From Lachnoclostridium sp. UBA1175 (GTDB lineage Bacteria; Bacillota; Clostridia; Lachnospirales; Lachnospiraceae): a stretch of 64,000 bases of DNA. The notes beneath the pieces were generated by a model. That model worked only from the letters and a program-made list of their open reading frames with translations. It had not been told where the DNA came from and made no database searches. Location: assembly GCA_002311665.1 (NCBI GenBank), contig DBYX01000009.1:62001-126000 (forward strand). Direction: 5' to 3'. Position 1 is the stretch's first letter; every line of letters starts with the position of its first letter. Positions 45,164 to 54,244 of this stretch are shown here, piece after piece. The translations under genes and the position numbers were made by a program.

Positions 45164-47080
45164 TTATTGTTTGCTAATTGCCTTGAACTTGCAGTTCGCC
45201 ATGCAGGCGCCGCACTTCACGCACTTCGAAGCGTCGATTGCCATCGAAGCCAACTTGTGGCCGGGTGCGATGTAATCGGTTCTGGAGATTGCGTCAGCCG
45301 GGCAGTTCTTAGCGCAGAGACCGCAGCCGATACACTTGTCCTGATCGATGCTGAACTGAAGGAGATCCTTGCAGACACCTGCCGGACACTTCTTGTCAAC
45401 GATGTGGGCAATGTACTCGTCGCGGAAGTAACGCAACGTGGAGATGATCGGGTTCGGAGCCGTCTGGCCGAGAGCGCAGAGAGAACTCTTCTGCAGATGT
45501 GCAGCCAACTTCTCAAGGCGATCCAGATCATCCATCGTAGCCTGGCCCTTGGTGATCTTCTCGAGGATCTCGAGCATACGTCTCGTACCGATACGGCACG
45601 GAGCGCACTTACCACAGGACTCGTCCACGGTAAACTCAAGGAAGAACTTAGCGATATCAACCATACAGTTGTCTTCGTCCATAACGATCAAACCGCCGGA
45701 ACCCATCATGGAACCGATGGCGATCAGGTTGTCGTAATCCATCGGAACATCCATCTGCGAAGCAGGGATGCATCCGCCGGACGGACCACCGGTCTGAGCG
45801 GCCTTGAACTTCTTGCCGTTCGGAACGCCGCCGCCGATCTCCTCGACAACTTCGCGGAGCGTGGTACCCATCGGGATCTCCACAAGACCGGTGTTCTGGA
45901 TCTTGCCGCCGAGTGCGAATACTTTCGTACCCTTGGACTTCTCGGTTCCCATTGCTGCGAACCACTCCGGTCCTCTCATAATGATCTGCGGAATGTTAGC
46001 CCAAGTCTCAACGTTGTTGAGAATGGTAGGACGCTCGAACAGACCCTTGACTGCCGGGAACGGCGGTCTCGGTCTGGGCTCGCCTCTGTGACCCTCGATG
46101 GAGGTCATAAGAGCGGTCTCCTCACCGCAGACGAAAGCGCCTGCACCGAGGCGAAGACCGATATCGAACTTGAAGCCGGTTCCGAGGATGTTGTCACCCA
46201 GGAGGCCGTACTCTCTTGCCTGCTTGATGGCGATCTCAAGACGCTGAACGGCGATCGGGTACTCGGCACGAACGTAAATGTAACCCTGCGAGGAACCGAT
46301 GGTGTAACCTGCGATAGCCATGGCCTCAAGAACTACATGCGGGTCGCCCTCGAGAACGGAACGATCCATGAATGCACCCGGGTCGCCCTCGTCGGCGTTA
46401 CAGCACACATACTTCTGATCAGCCTTGTTAGCCTTTGCGAACATCCACTTACGACCGGTCGGGAAACCTGCGCCACCGCGGCCGCGGAGACCGGAGTCAA
46501 GAAGGATCTGGATGACATCATCCGGAGTCTTCTCGGTCAGCACCTTTGCAAGAGCCTGGTAACCGCCCGTTCCGATGTACTCGTCAATGTTCTCGGGATC
46601 GATGACACCGCAGTTGCGCAGCGCCACACGATTCTGCTTCTTATAGAAATCCGTCTCGTGCATCGAGATGATGCCGTTCGGGGTAACCGTCTTCTCATAG
46701 AGATACTTGGTTACGATGTTACCGTTTACAAGGTGCTCGGTAACGATCTCCGGAACGTGCTCGATCGCCATATTAGCGTAGAAAGCAGCCTCCGGATAAA
46801 TGATAACGATCGGGCCGAGAGCGCAGAGGCCATGGCAGCCGGTGCGTACGACGCATACGTCGTTCTCGAGTCCGTTCTTCTTGATCTCGTCGTTAAATGC
46901 GACGATGATGTCTTCGCTGTGGGAGGAAGTACAGCCGGTACCGCCGCACACAAGGACATGATGCTTGTAGTTCTTGCCCTGCGCGTTCAAATCGGCGATC
47001 TTGGCTTCGCCCTCGCGGCGCATCGCAACGATGCCTTCCTGCTCCGCCTTAATCTTGTTAAGTTCCGTGATGGATATCAT
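45164..47080 (-). CDS. hydB: NuoF-like subunit of bifurcating hydrogenase
   Basis: Carries FMN and oxidises NADH for H2 production together with ferredoxin. The 638-residue protein has an N-terminal thioredoxin-like [2Fe-2S] domain (CGGTGCTSS), the NuoF core with GLRGRGGAGFPTGRKW (NADH/FMN site), the SLBB region, the ESCGKCAPCRIGT cluster and two C-terminal [4Fe-4S] ferredoxin motifs (CIGCGLCAKNCP, CVKCGACMANC). Start at 47080 follows CAGGAGGAAGCAA. It sits 13 bases after hydC and 14 before hydA. Confidence 0.95.
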   Translation of the reverse strand: MISITELNKIKAEQEGIVAMRREGEAKIADLNAQGKNYKHHVLVCGGTGCTSSHSEDIIVAFNDEIKKNGLENDVCVVRTGCHGLCALGPIVIIYPEAAFYANMAIEHVPEIVTEHLVNGNIVTKYLYEKTVTPNGIISMHETDFYKKQNRVALRNCGVIDPENIDEYIGTGGYQALAKVLTEKTPDDVIQILLDSGLRGRGGAGFPTGRKWMFAKANKADQKYVCCNADEGDPGAFMDRSVLEGDPHVVLEAMAIAGYTIGSSQGYIYVRAEYPIAVQRLEIAIKQAREYGLLGDNILGTGFKFDIGLRLGAGAFVCGEETALMTSIEGHRGEPRPRPPFPAVKGLFERPTILNNVETWANIPQIIMRGPEWFAAMGTEKSKGTKVFALGGKIQNTGLVEIPMGTTLREVVEEIGGGVPNGKKFKAAQTGGPSGGCIPASQMDVPMDYDNLIAIGSMMGSGGLIVMDEDNCMVDIAKFFLEFTVDESCGKCAPCRIGTRRMLEILEKITKGQATMDDLDRLEKLAAHLQKSSLCALGQTAPNPIISTLRYFRDEYIAHIVDKKCPAGVCKDLLQFSIDQDKCIGCGLCAKNCPADAISRTDYIAPGHKLASMAIDASKCVKCGACMANCKFKAISKQ

Positions 47081-47093
47081 TTGCTTCCTCCTG

Positions 47094-47588
47094 TTACTCG
47101 TATTTTGCAAGGATTTCGTCAAGCTTGTCGACGGTCAGCTTGCCGTATACTTCGCCATTGATCGTCATAACCGGCGCAAGTCCGCAAGCGCCGATGCAAC
47201 GGCACGCGTCGAGCGAGAACTTGCCGTCGGGAGTGCACTCGCCGCCCTCGATGCCGAGCTTCTCGCAAAGCTTGTTGTAGATATCACCCGAACCCTTAAC
47301 ATAGCATGCGGTTCCGAGGCATACGGAGATCGCGTATTTTCCCTTCGGATACAGGGAGAACTGCGCGTAAAATGTAACAACGCCATAAATCTTCTCCAGC
47401 GGAATGCCGGTTTCGTCTGAGATCATCGTCTGGACTTCGATCGGCAGGTAGCCGTAAATGTCCTGAGCCTTCTGAAGAATCGGCATCAAAGCGCCGCGTT
47501 CGTCCTTCAGCTCACGAATCACCTGCAGAAGCTGCTGCTTTTGCTCTTCCGTCCCTTGAAAAGGTACGGTACTCTTTTTTGTGGCCAT
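47094..47588 (-). CDS. hydC: NuoE-like subunit of bifurcating hydrogenase
   Basis: Small [2Fe-2S] electron carrier of HydABC. The 164-residue protein has the NuoE helical domain (LMPILQKAQDIYGYLP) and the four-cysteine thioredoxin-like cluster: CLGTACYVKGS and CRCIGACGLAP. GGAGG precedes its start. First gene of hydC-hydB-hydA. Confidence 0.95.
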   Translation of the reverse strand: MATKKSTVPFQGTEEQKQQLLQVIRELKDERGALMPILQKAQDIYGYLPIEVQTMISDETGIPLEKIYGVVTFYAQFSLYPKGKYAISVCLGTACYVKGSGDIYNKLCEKLGIEGGECTPDGKFSLDACRCIGACGLAPVMTINGEVYGKLTVDKLDEILAKYE

Positions 47589-47651
47589 TAAAAATCCTCC
47601 TTATCAGGGTGTTAACAGACTGGGCATAGGCTCCCCAATCCCCAATATAGT

Positions 47652-47680
47652 ATTTTAACACAAAACAATATTTATTTCCA
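47652..47680 (-). promoter_or_regulatory. probable promoter of hydCBA
   Basis: TGGAAA (47680-47675) and TAAAAT (47657-47652) are 17 bases apart in an AT-rich stretch. TTGTGTTAAAA across the -10 resembles one half of a Rex operator but no matching second half is clear. Confidence 0.55.
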
Positions 47681-47730
47681 GTATTTTTATCACGCAAACG
47701 CCCTCTTTTCGGGATTTCGTCGTTTTAATG

Positions 47731-47742
47731 CGTGTATACACG
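47731..47742. repeat. perfect 12-base palindrome upstream of hydC
   Basis: CGTGTATACACG is a perfect palindrome in the 47589-47827 gap between hydC and the CarD-family gene. It may be an operator; no regulator can be assigned. Confidence 0.5.
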
Positions 47743-47805
47743 TATTTTATTCGGTTATATGTAAGTATTTACTATAACGAACGCGCCCGCGCGAGGCAAA
47801 AAAAA

Positions 47806-47829
47806 GACGCCGGCGAGTTCACCGACGTC
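47806..47829 (-). terminator. terminator of CarD-family gene
   Basis: GACGCCGG and CCGACGTC (47806-47813, 47822-47829) with eight T residues on the minus strand. It overlaps the stop codon by two bases. Confidence 0.85.
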
Positions 47830-48355
47830 ATTTCTTCATCGCTTCCGTAAGCTGCAACTTTGTGTTCACCCGGCTCTCGAACATCTCCTTCGCGTTCTCG
47901 CGACTCGTGTCAAAGGAGATCGCCAGTTCCCCGTACAGACAATCCTCGGCCATATGCATAAAGCGCTCGTCGCTCGCCGTCGCCCGCTTGCCCTGGGACA
48001 AACGCTGCAGTCCACGGCTGTAGATCGCCTTGAGCATCATCACGAGGTTCTCGCACTCTCCCGAGTAAAATGCCTGTTTGTACGCTTCCTCTCTCTTCTT
48101 CTCGTCTGTGATCGGCAGTTCCTGAAGGTCCGCGACCTTCTCCAGAAGTTTCTCCGCTTCCGTTTTCGTCAGCACCGGCCGCAGCACGATCCGCATATTG
48201 TCGACCGGACTGAATATCTTGCCGCCGTTCGTATAGATCGGGGTCAGAGTGTAATACTCCTTGTCACCCGCCCCCATACCGACCAGCGGTCCGATGTCGT
48301 CCACCCGGCACACGCCGTTGCTGCCGTGGATCACATACGCTCCTTTCTCAAACAT
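47828..48355 (-). CDS. CarD/CdnL-family transcription regulator
   Basis: Binds the RNA polymerase beta subunit and modulates initiation. The 175-residue protein begins FEKGAYVIHGSNGVCRVDDI, the Tudor-like RNAP-interaction domain (about 1-65), followed by a helical DNA-binding domain ending in TEAMKK. Clostridia carry several such genes. ATG at 48355 follows CAGGAGTGATAGC; upstream in-frame codons are not family-like. It is monocistronic with promoter and terminator and convergent with nothing; hydC starts 239 bases downstream. Confidence 0.9.
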   Translation of the reverse strand: MFEKGAYVIHGSNGVCRVDDIGPLVGMGAGDKEYYTLTPIYTNGGKIFSPVDNMRIVLRPVLTKTEAEKLLEKVADLQELPITDEKKREEAYKQAFYSGECENLVMMLKAIYSRGLQRLSQGKRATASDERFMHMAEDCLYGELAISFDTSRENAKEMFESRVNTKLQLTEAMKK

Positions 48356-48484
48356 GCTATCACTCCTGTTCTTCACGAAAAACCTCCGCCCCGGCAATGT
48401 CCGGCACGGACGGACAGTTTCCCCACGGGAAAGTCGGTGACATGCACCTCTTCCCACCCAACAAGACCGTCAGACTACAGGAGT

Positions 48485-48514
48485 ATTATAACACATTTTA
48501 AAAAGCAAATGCAA
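48485..48514 (-). promoter_or_regulatory. promoter of CarD-family gene
   Basis: TTGCAT (48514-48509) and TATAAT (48490-48485) are 18 bases apart. The direct repeat AATGCAAATGCAAAA overlaps the -35. Confidence 0.65.
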
Positions 48515-48625
48515 ATGCAAAATTGCACAAAAAATGCCCGTTTTATCGCTGTTTTCGTAAATTTTCCGTGAACGCGGCAAGGCTGAGGGGGCCTTGTGTG
48601 ACGTGATTACAGGAAACGTTACCTA

Positions 48626-49423
48626 TCACCCGATCTGCAGAAAATGATGTATCGCATACGCGACTCCGTCGTGCTCATTGTCCACCGTGATCCGGTCCGC
48701 GACCGCCTTCACGCGCTCCGTTGCGTTGCCCATCGCGATCGCCAGCCCGACCGACTCGAGCATCGAGATGTCGTTGTCCGCATCTCCGATCGCCGCGATC
48801 TCCGAGCGGTCGATCCCGTACATGGACGCCACCGCCGCGATCGCCTTCGCCTTGGACACGCCGACGTTGAAAAACTCCAGAAAATGCGGGTCCGAACGCA
48901 CAAGCGTAGTTTCGGGATACTCCCTGATCTCACCCGCCAGCTGCTCCGCTCGCTCTACGGTGTCATACCAAAGGACCTTCGAGATGCCGACTTCAAACAG
49001 CGTCTCGACCGGCGGCATCGGCGTCGGATCCATCTTTCCGAACCGATGTCCGTAATCGATCAGTCTCTCGTCGATCGGGAGCCCGTACAGCTTGTTCTCC
49101 ACCCAGATGATCTGGCTTGTGCCGATCTTCCTGCCGTCCTCGATGATCGCTCTCGCCGCTTCGGGCACCATATCTTTCTTATAAATGATCCCCCCGGTCG
49201 CGCCGTCGATGATCATCGCGCCGTTTGAGGTGATCACGGGAACACGCACTCCGAGTTCCTCGGCGAACGCCCTCGCTCCCGGCCACGCGCGTCCCGTCGA
49301 GATTACGACACAGACGCCGTTGTCCACGGCCTCCCGAAGCGCTTCCCGGTTTGCCTCGCTGATCCTCTTATCGTCAGTCAGCAGGGTGCCGTCCAGATCG
49401 ACGGCAAGCATACGATACGCCAT
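48626..49423 (-). CDS. Cof-type HAD-IIB phosphatase
   Basis: Probably dephosphorylates a small sugar phosphate or cofactor. The 265-residue protein has motif I DLDGTLLTDD with the nucleophile Asp near residue 9, motif II ISTGR, Lys motif GVSKAKAI and motif IV IGDADNDISMLE, with a C2B cap in between. It lies 16 bases after the serine hydrolase gene, so the two are co-transcribed. Confidence 0.93.
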   Translation of the reverse strand: MAYRMLAVDLDGTLLTDDKRISEANREALREAVDNGVCVVISTGRAWPGARAFAEELGVRVPVITSNGAMIIDGATGGIIYKKDMVPEAARAIIEDGRKIGTSQIIWVENKLYGLPIDERLIDYGHRFGKMDPTPMPPVETLFEVGISKVLWYDTVERAEQLAGEIREYPETTLVRSDPHFLEFFNVGVSKAKAIAAVASMYGIDRSEIAAIGDADNDISMLESVGLAIAMGNATERVKAVADRITVDNEHDGVAYAIHHFLQIG

Positions 49424-49439
49424 ACCGGCTCCTTTCCGC

Positions 49440-50588
49440 TTAATCTTCGTACATCAGGTCGCGCAGTGACGGATGGATCACGCCGTACGCGTAACCGCAG
49501 TTGCGCACATGCATCGTGAACACGAGCGAGAGCCGGTTCTTCGGATCCATGATCGCAAGGCTTCCCGCCGCGCCGTCCCAGCCGAAGATACCCGCGGGTG
49601 CCCTCGTGCCGATCAGCTCAGGATCGATCAGCACCTGCATGCCGATCCCGTAACCGTAACCGCGGCGTCCCATGTTGTTCACAAGCTCCGAGAGTGAGTC
49701 ACCGCCGATGCGGTTGACCGCAAACTCCGCCACCGTCTCCGGCTTAAGGATCCGGTTGCCGTACGCCGTCTCGCCGCCGCACGCGATCGCGTCCGCGAGC
49801 TTCATATAGTCCTCCGTGCAGCTCATCAGGCCTGCTCCGCCGCTCTCATAGCTCGGCGAGAGCTGGTAGTCGCAGGAGGGCTCCATCGGGCGGATCTGCG
49901 CAAGGTCCCCGTTGTCACACACGTACTGCTGCGCAAGGCCTTCCACACCCTCGTTCATACCCTTGCAGAAGCATGTGGAGGTCATATGCAGAGGCTTCCA
50001 CAGATTGTCCGTGAGATAGTCCGAGTACTTCTTCCCGGAAACGACCTCGACGACCGCCGCCGCGACATCGTGGCTCAGGCTGTACTGGTAATGCGTGCCG
50101 GGATGAAACGCAAGCGGCGTCCTCGCCATCGCATCCACAAGCTCGCGCGTCGTCGCGTCGCCACCCTGCGCGTCAAGTACCGCATCCACGCCCGCGCGGT
50201 GCAGGTCGTAGTCCAGGCCGGACTGCATTGTGACCAGATGCATCATCGTGAGCGGCGTCTTCGCGGGCACGAGCCTCTCCGCTCCGTCCGCACCCCTCTC
50301 GCGCACGAGAATGTCACGATACGCCGGAAGATACCGGCCGACCTCGTCGTCCAGCGAGAGTTTTCCCTGCTCGACGAGCTGCATCACCGCCGTCATCGTC
50401 TGGATCTTCGTCATGGAGAACATCAGATACTTCTGATCCGCGCGGATCGGCTGCGTGCGCTCCGCGTCCGCATAGCCGCCCATATGTCGGAAAACCACTC
50501 TGTGGTCCTTCATCACCATGCAGTCAAAGGACGGCAGCCCCGCCTCGAGCAGTGAGTCAAGATACTGTGTAAGTTTTACCTCGTTCAT
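49440..50588 (-). CDS. beta-lactamase-fold serine hydrolase
   Basis: A 382-residue class C/PBP-like esterase or peptidase. The catalytic Ser-X-X-Lys is SMTK in YLMFSMTKIQT, the Tyr motif is YSL in HYQYSLSHD, and GWDGAAGS near the C-terminus replaces the KTG-type triad. No signal peptide, so cytoplasmic. ATG at 50588 follows GGGAGGGGTTT. This group includes EstB-like esterases and EC 3.4.16-type proteins; antibiotic resistance is not implied. Confidence 0.9.
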   Translation of the reverse strand: MNEVKLTQYLDSLLEAGLPSFDCMVMKDHRVVFRHMGGYADAERTQPIRADQKYLMFSMTKIQTMTAVMQLVEQGKLSLDDEVGRYLPAYRDILVRERGADGAERLVPAKTPLTMMHLVTMQSGLDYDLHRAGVDAVLDAQGGDATTRELVDAMARTPLAFHPGTHYQYSLSHDVAAAVVEVVSGKKYSDYLTDNLWKPLHMTSTCFCKGMNEGVEGLAQQYVCDNGDLAQIRPMEPSCDYQLSPSYESGGAGLMSCTEDYMKLADAIACGGETAYGNRILKPETVAEFAVNRIGGDSLSELVNNMGRRGYGYGIGMQVLIDPELIGTRAPAGIFGWDGAAGSLAIMDPKNRLSLVFTMHVRNCGYAYGVIHPSLRDLMYED

Positions 50589-50652
50589 AAACCCCTCCCG
50601 GTAGTCGCGTATTATCGATCGGAAGTCCCCGGGGACTTCCGGATCCTTCTTG

Positions 50653-50694
50653 TAAAAAAGCAAAAAGCGCCCGTGCGAACACGCACGGGCGCTT
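50653..50694 (-). terminator. terminator after SDR gene
   Basis: A perfect 13-base stem, AAGCGCCCGTGCG/CGCACGGGCGCTT (50665-50677, 50682-50694), followed by TTTGCTTTTTT on the minus strand. Confidence 0.93.
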
Positions 50695-50700
50695 GGAAGA

Positions 50701-51471
50701 TCAGATGCAGGTATAACCGCCGTCAACCGCGATGTTCTGTCCGTTGACATACGCCGAAGCAGGCGATGCAAGGAACAGCGTGCAGGTATCGAGCTCACCC
50801 TCGGCGCCGTAGCGTCCTACCGGGATCGCACCCTTCGCGTACTCGGTGAACCAATCCGTCTCAAGTGTTGCCTGCGTCAGCGGAGTCCAGAAGTAACCCG
50901 GGCAGATCGAGTTAACCGTGATGCCCTCCTTGCCCCACTCAGCCGCAAGCGCGCGCGTCAGATTGCATACGCCGCCCTTCGCTGCGTGATACGGAGCGCA
51001 GGTCGCCGCCATATTTCCAACAAGACCGTACATCGAAGAAATGTTGATGATCCGGCCGTAATGTGCCTTGAGCATCTCCTTGCCGAACTCTCTCGCGCAT
51101 ACGAAAGTTCCGAAGAGATCGATCTGCAGCTCGTTGTTGAACTGCTCGTCCGTGATCTCCGCTGCCGGTGCCACAGCGCCGGTGCCCGCGTTGTTGATCA
51201 GGATATCAACACGTCCGAACTCCGCCATCGTAGCCGCAACAGCCCCCTTCACCTTCTCGGTGTCGGTGATGTCGCACGCGTAAGCGAGAACCTTAACGCC
51301 ATACTCCTTTTCAATCTCCGCCTTGTTCTCATCGAGGAGATTCTGGCGGCGGGCCATCAGCACAAGATTGGCACCCTGGCTTGCAAGCGCCTTGGCCATC
51401 TGTACACCGAGTCCCGTGGAAGCTCCGGTAACCACTGCAACCTGTCCGGTAAGATCAAACAAATTCTTCAT
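50701..51471 (-). CDS. SDR-family dehydrogenase (gluconate 5-dehydrogenase-like)
   Basis: NAD(P)-dependent oxidoreductase of 256 residues. TGASTGLG is the cofactor loop, NNAG the structural motif, and Ser in INISSMYG with Tyr-X-X-X-Lys in YHAAKGG the catalytic set. Sequence tone (VALVTGASTGLG, GYFWTPLT, VNGQNIAVDGG) is close to gluconate/2-keto-gluconate dehydrogenases (IdnO/KduD), but substrate is not fixed. It has its own promoter and terminator. The adjoining decayed sugar-binding protein and TIM-barrel isomerase suggest a former sugar-acid locus. Confidence 0.9.
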   Translation of the reverse strand: MKNLFDLTGQVAVVTGASTGLGVQMAKALASQGANLVLMARRQNLLDENKAEIEKEYGVKVLAYACDITDTEKVKGAVAATMAEFGRVDILINNAGTGAVAPAAEITDEQFNNELQIDLFGTFVCAREFGKEMLKAHYGRIINISSMYGLVGNMAATCAPYHAAKGGVCNLTRALAAEWGKEGITVNSICPGYFWTPLTQATLETDWFTEYAKGAIPVGRYGAEGELDTCTLFLASPASAYVNGQNIAVDGGYTCI

Positions 51472-51521
51472 GTCATCTGTCCTTTCATTTCGTATAATTC
51501 CCCCGATACATTACCGAAAAC

Positions 51522-51549
51522 ATTATACTCAAAATAAAAGAAAAAACAA
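51522..51549 (-). promoter_or_regulatory. promoter of SDR gene
   Basis: TTGTTT (51549-51544) and TATAAT (51527-51522) are 16 bases apart. Confidence 0.65.
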
Positions 51550-51626
51550 TTGACATTACCTACAGATTGCAGGCATTTTCCGCGCGAAAAAGTCAACACT
51601 TTGTACCACTCCGCACAAAAAGCTCG

Positions 51627-52506
51627 TTATTTTGCATATTTGCTGTTGAACTGTTCGATCTCGGCAGCGAAGTCGTCCTTGTACTGTGCTACGATAGGCT
51701 GCGGATCCTTCCGGTTATCCAAAAGGCTCGTCATCGTTCTGCTTACAATGTCATCGCCGTAAACCGAGCCTAACAGGCTGTCCGTCCCGGTAGAGCCCGT
51801 AAATCCAGTCGAGTGCAGCCAGAAACTCGGGATCTTCCAGAGCGCTGGTCATTTTTCCGTCCGCATCCTTGACAACGAAACTCTGGCCGTTGGAAGCAAG
51901 GAATGCCTCTTGGATATAAATATCTTCGGATGTGATCCCGCTCACCGTATACCCGACTGCTTTTTTGCTTTCCGCCACGATCCTTCCGGTGAACTCGCGG
52001 AATTTCTCCCATGTCCACTCGCCGTTCTTCTGCCAGTCATACAACTGCTCCGAAGTCCCCTCTTCGAGGATTGCATCGACCAAATCCTTGTTAAAATAGA
52101 GCACGAAGCTTCCGCTCGGATCGAACGATCCGACATTGAAACCGTACACGGCCTTGCCGATCGTCACGCGCTCGATCGCTTCTTTGAGCCATTTTTCATC
52201 CGAAAAATCAAACTCTTCGAGCCCGGAGATGTCCAGCGCGTATGGCTCTCCGCTTTCGGTGTCAAAAATCATCCGAATAAAGGAGCTGCCAACCAAATAA
52301 ATGTCCGCGAGAGGTTTGTTATCATCTACGGCTTTCCAGCCGTCGCCGCCTGCGCTCAGTGAGCCCCAGGGAAGAATGCACTGCTTCGAGAGAGTATAAT
52401 GATACTTCTCCATTCTCTCCTTCTGGACCTTCTTGGCATTGTCCGTTCTCGCGCCGGTCGGATTTTCCTCAAGATTATTATGATACGCGCGGGCCGTGCG
52501 CCCGCG
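51627..52506 (-). pseudogene. decayed ABC sugar-binding protein
   Basis: Remnant of an extracellular solute-binding protein. Codons from just after the upstream gene's stop read without a start or signal peptide (NNLEENPTGARTDNAKK), run through the typical QKNGEWTWEKFREFTGR and FLASNGQSF regions, then shift frame near 51760-51780 (DGQPV...). The C-terminal tail (YGDDIVSRTMTSLLDN, FAAEIEQFNSKYAK) continues in another frame to TAA at 51629-51627. Total length is about 290 codons against ~420-450 for intact proteins. So both the 5' end and an internal part are missing. No permease genes remain nearby. Confidence 0.82.
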
Positions 52507-52509
52507 TCA

Positions 52510-53319
52510 TCATTTCATCTGACTGCGAATATACTCCGCCTGACGGTTGAGCATATCCGTGTCGACCGTTCCGGTCTTGTCAAACGCCGTTGACTCGAGC
52601 GTGAACGTGCCGTCGTATCCCGTGCTTTTCACAAACGCAAAAAACTTCGGAAAATCAATGTGTCCCGCTCCGATCGGCAGTGTCCGCAACGCGGTCCAGT
52701 CCTTGTAACCGCCCGCGTAATCGTTGATGTGGTAGTGGCGCACGAAGCCCTCCTTCCACGCCCACGCGTACTCGCCCTCGCAGTACGCGTCAATCTGCTC
52801 GTGGAACGCGGCCATCTTCGTATCAAATATGAAGTGCGGATCCCCGTATCGGTCCGCCAACTGCTTCCAGTGAAGAAGCGGGTCCGCACAGTTGCAGACG
52901 ACATTTTCCACAAGAAGGTCGACACCGTGATCCGCTGTGATCTTTCGCAGGTCGCCGTACCCCTTCAGGTTGTTGTCGAAATTGAAGTCGGAGATCTCGC
53001 CGTTCCAGAGGTGGAACACCATTTTCCGCGCCCCCAGCGCCTCGGCCTGTCGCGCGTTGATCTCCATCTCGCGGTTCGCCTCCGCGAAATCGCCCTTAGT
53101 CAAATTCTCGCCGACCGTCTTTTGGCAATGGTGCACCGGGATGTGCAGACCGAGCGAGTTCACATACTCCGTGACCTCGTCGACGTTCTCGTACCAGGTG
53201 CTGTACATCATAAACTCCACTCCGTCGCATTCAAGCTGCCCCGCGAGGTTCCCGAGCACGTGCGGGTCGCGTCCGTTCGGACGGCCGATCAGCGCGCCCG
53301 TGGAAAATAACACTTCCAT
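52510..53319 (-). CDS. sugar phosphate isomerase/epimerase (TIM barrel)
   Basis: A 269-residue xylose-isomerase-like/AP endonuclease 2 fold protein. Metal ligands are spread over barrel strands as expected: DGVEFM, HIPVHHCQ, VENVV, FIFDTKMAAFH, HYHINDYAG and TFTLEST near the C-terminus. IolE/IolI-like isomerases are the nearest functional group; substrate unknown. ATG at 53319 follows AGGAGAGACAAGG. It is in a run with the MBL hydrolase upstream and the decayed binding protein downstream, probably parts of one former sugar pathway. Confidence 0.85.
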   Translation of the reverse strand: MEVLFSTGALIGRPNGRDPHVLGNLAGQLECDGVEFMMYSTWYENVDEVTEYVNSLGLHIPVHHCQKTVGENLTKGDFAEANREMEINARQAEALGARKMVFHLWNGEISDFNFDNNLKGYGDLRKITADHGVDLLVENVVCNCADPLLHWKQLADRYGDPHFIFDTKMAAFHEQIDAYCEGEYAWAWKEGFVRHYHINDYAGGYKDWTALRTLPIGAGHIDFPKFFAFVKSTGYDGTFTLESTAFDKTGTVDTDMLNRQAEYIRSQMK

Positions 53320-53345
53320 CCTTGTCTCTCCTTCTTCTGACACTT

Positions 53346-54185
53346 TTATTCTATTTCGATCTCATCCCCGGAGTGCGCGTAGGCAAGCTGCTCCCCGAGG
53401 ATCTCCTTCATCGCTTCGTAGGCCGGCAGCCCCGTACAGTGGCACGTGACGAGCCGCGTCCCGTAGTTTTTCAGTTCCCGCGCCGTGTCGAGCACCTCCT
53501 CAAGTTCCTCCGGCACATACGGTGTCTTCTTCATCAGGTGGAATCCGCTGATCGCGACATCCGGGTCTGCGCCGTACCTCTCGCGGTACGCGTCGAGGAT
53601 GCTCAGTATCCCGTTGTGCGCGCACCCCGACAGGAGGACATGCTTCCCCTCCGCTGAGATCACCAGGCAGTGCTCGTGCCGGAAATCATCCTGCCCGTAC
53701 ACCCCGTCCGCGAGAATCTTCAGGTTGCCGTCGGTGAACGGCAGACTGTGGCTGCGCCTGTCCACCGTGAACAGCGACAGTTCCCCGTCGATGACAAAGT
53801 CGCCGTCCGTGAACACGACCTGCTCCGACTCTGCGATGCGCGGGTCGATCCCGATGTAGCGGTACTGTCCTCCCGGTGCGTCGGCGCCGTCGTCCGCGCA
53901 GTATGCTCCGGTTGCGGACCGCTGCATATATACCTTAGCAGTCTTGTTGATCTGAAGAAAAGGTATCAGTCCGCCTGAGTGGTCATAGTGTCCGTGGCTC
54001 AGCACCACGGTGTCGACGGCGGCAAGGTCGATCCCCAGCAATTCGGCGTTTCGTAGTGTCTCCTCCGACGGGCCGACATCGAGAAGGATCCTGTGTCTCT
54101 CCGTCTCAACGTAGAGCGAGAGCCCGTGCGCCGCAGCACACCCGCTCGTTCCCTCCGTATTCTCGATCAATGTCACGATTCTCAT
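53346..54185 (-). CDS. MBL-fold metallohydrolase
   Basis: A 279-residue zinc-dependent hydrolase with the HXHXDH motif in VLSHGHYDHSGG, followed by the FRHEHCLVIS and SGCAHNGI strands and CHCTG near the C-terminus. The GCAHNG and CHCTG motifs match the subgroup related to the methanopterin-synthase-like/7,8-dihydropterin MBL proteins. Substrate unknown. ATG at 54185 follows CGGAGAACAAAT. It lies 59 bases after the alkD-like gene. Confidence 0.85.
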   Translation of the reverse strand: MRIVTLIENTEGTSGCAAAHGLSLYVETERHRILLDVGPSEETLRNAELLGIDLAAVDTVVLSHGHYDHSGGLIPFLQINKTAKVYMQRSATGAYCADDGADAPGGQYRYIGIDPRIAESEQVVFTDGDFVIDGELSLFTVDRRSHSLPFTDGNLKILADGVYGQDDFRHEHCLVISAEGKHVLLSGCAHNGILSILDAYRERYGADPDVAISGFHLMKKTPYVPEELEEVLDTARELKNYGTRLVTCHCTGLPAYEAMKEILGEQLAYAHSGDEIEIE

Positions 54186-54244
54186 ATTTGTTCTCCGTGG
54201 GGCCGCGCTCCGTTCGCGCAGCGTCCCGCACACGCAAAAAAACC

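Noticed and set aside
47640..47680. Rex operator at hydC promoter
   Set aside because: Only one half-site (TTGTGTTAA) is recognisable; listed as a possibility within the promoter entry but not as a feature.
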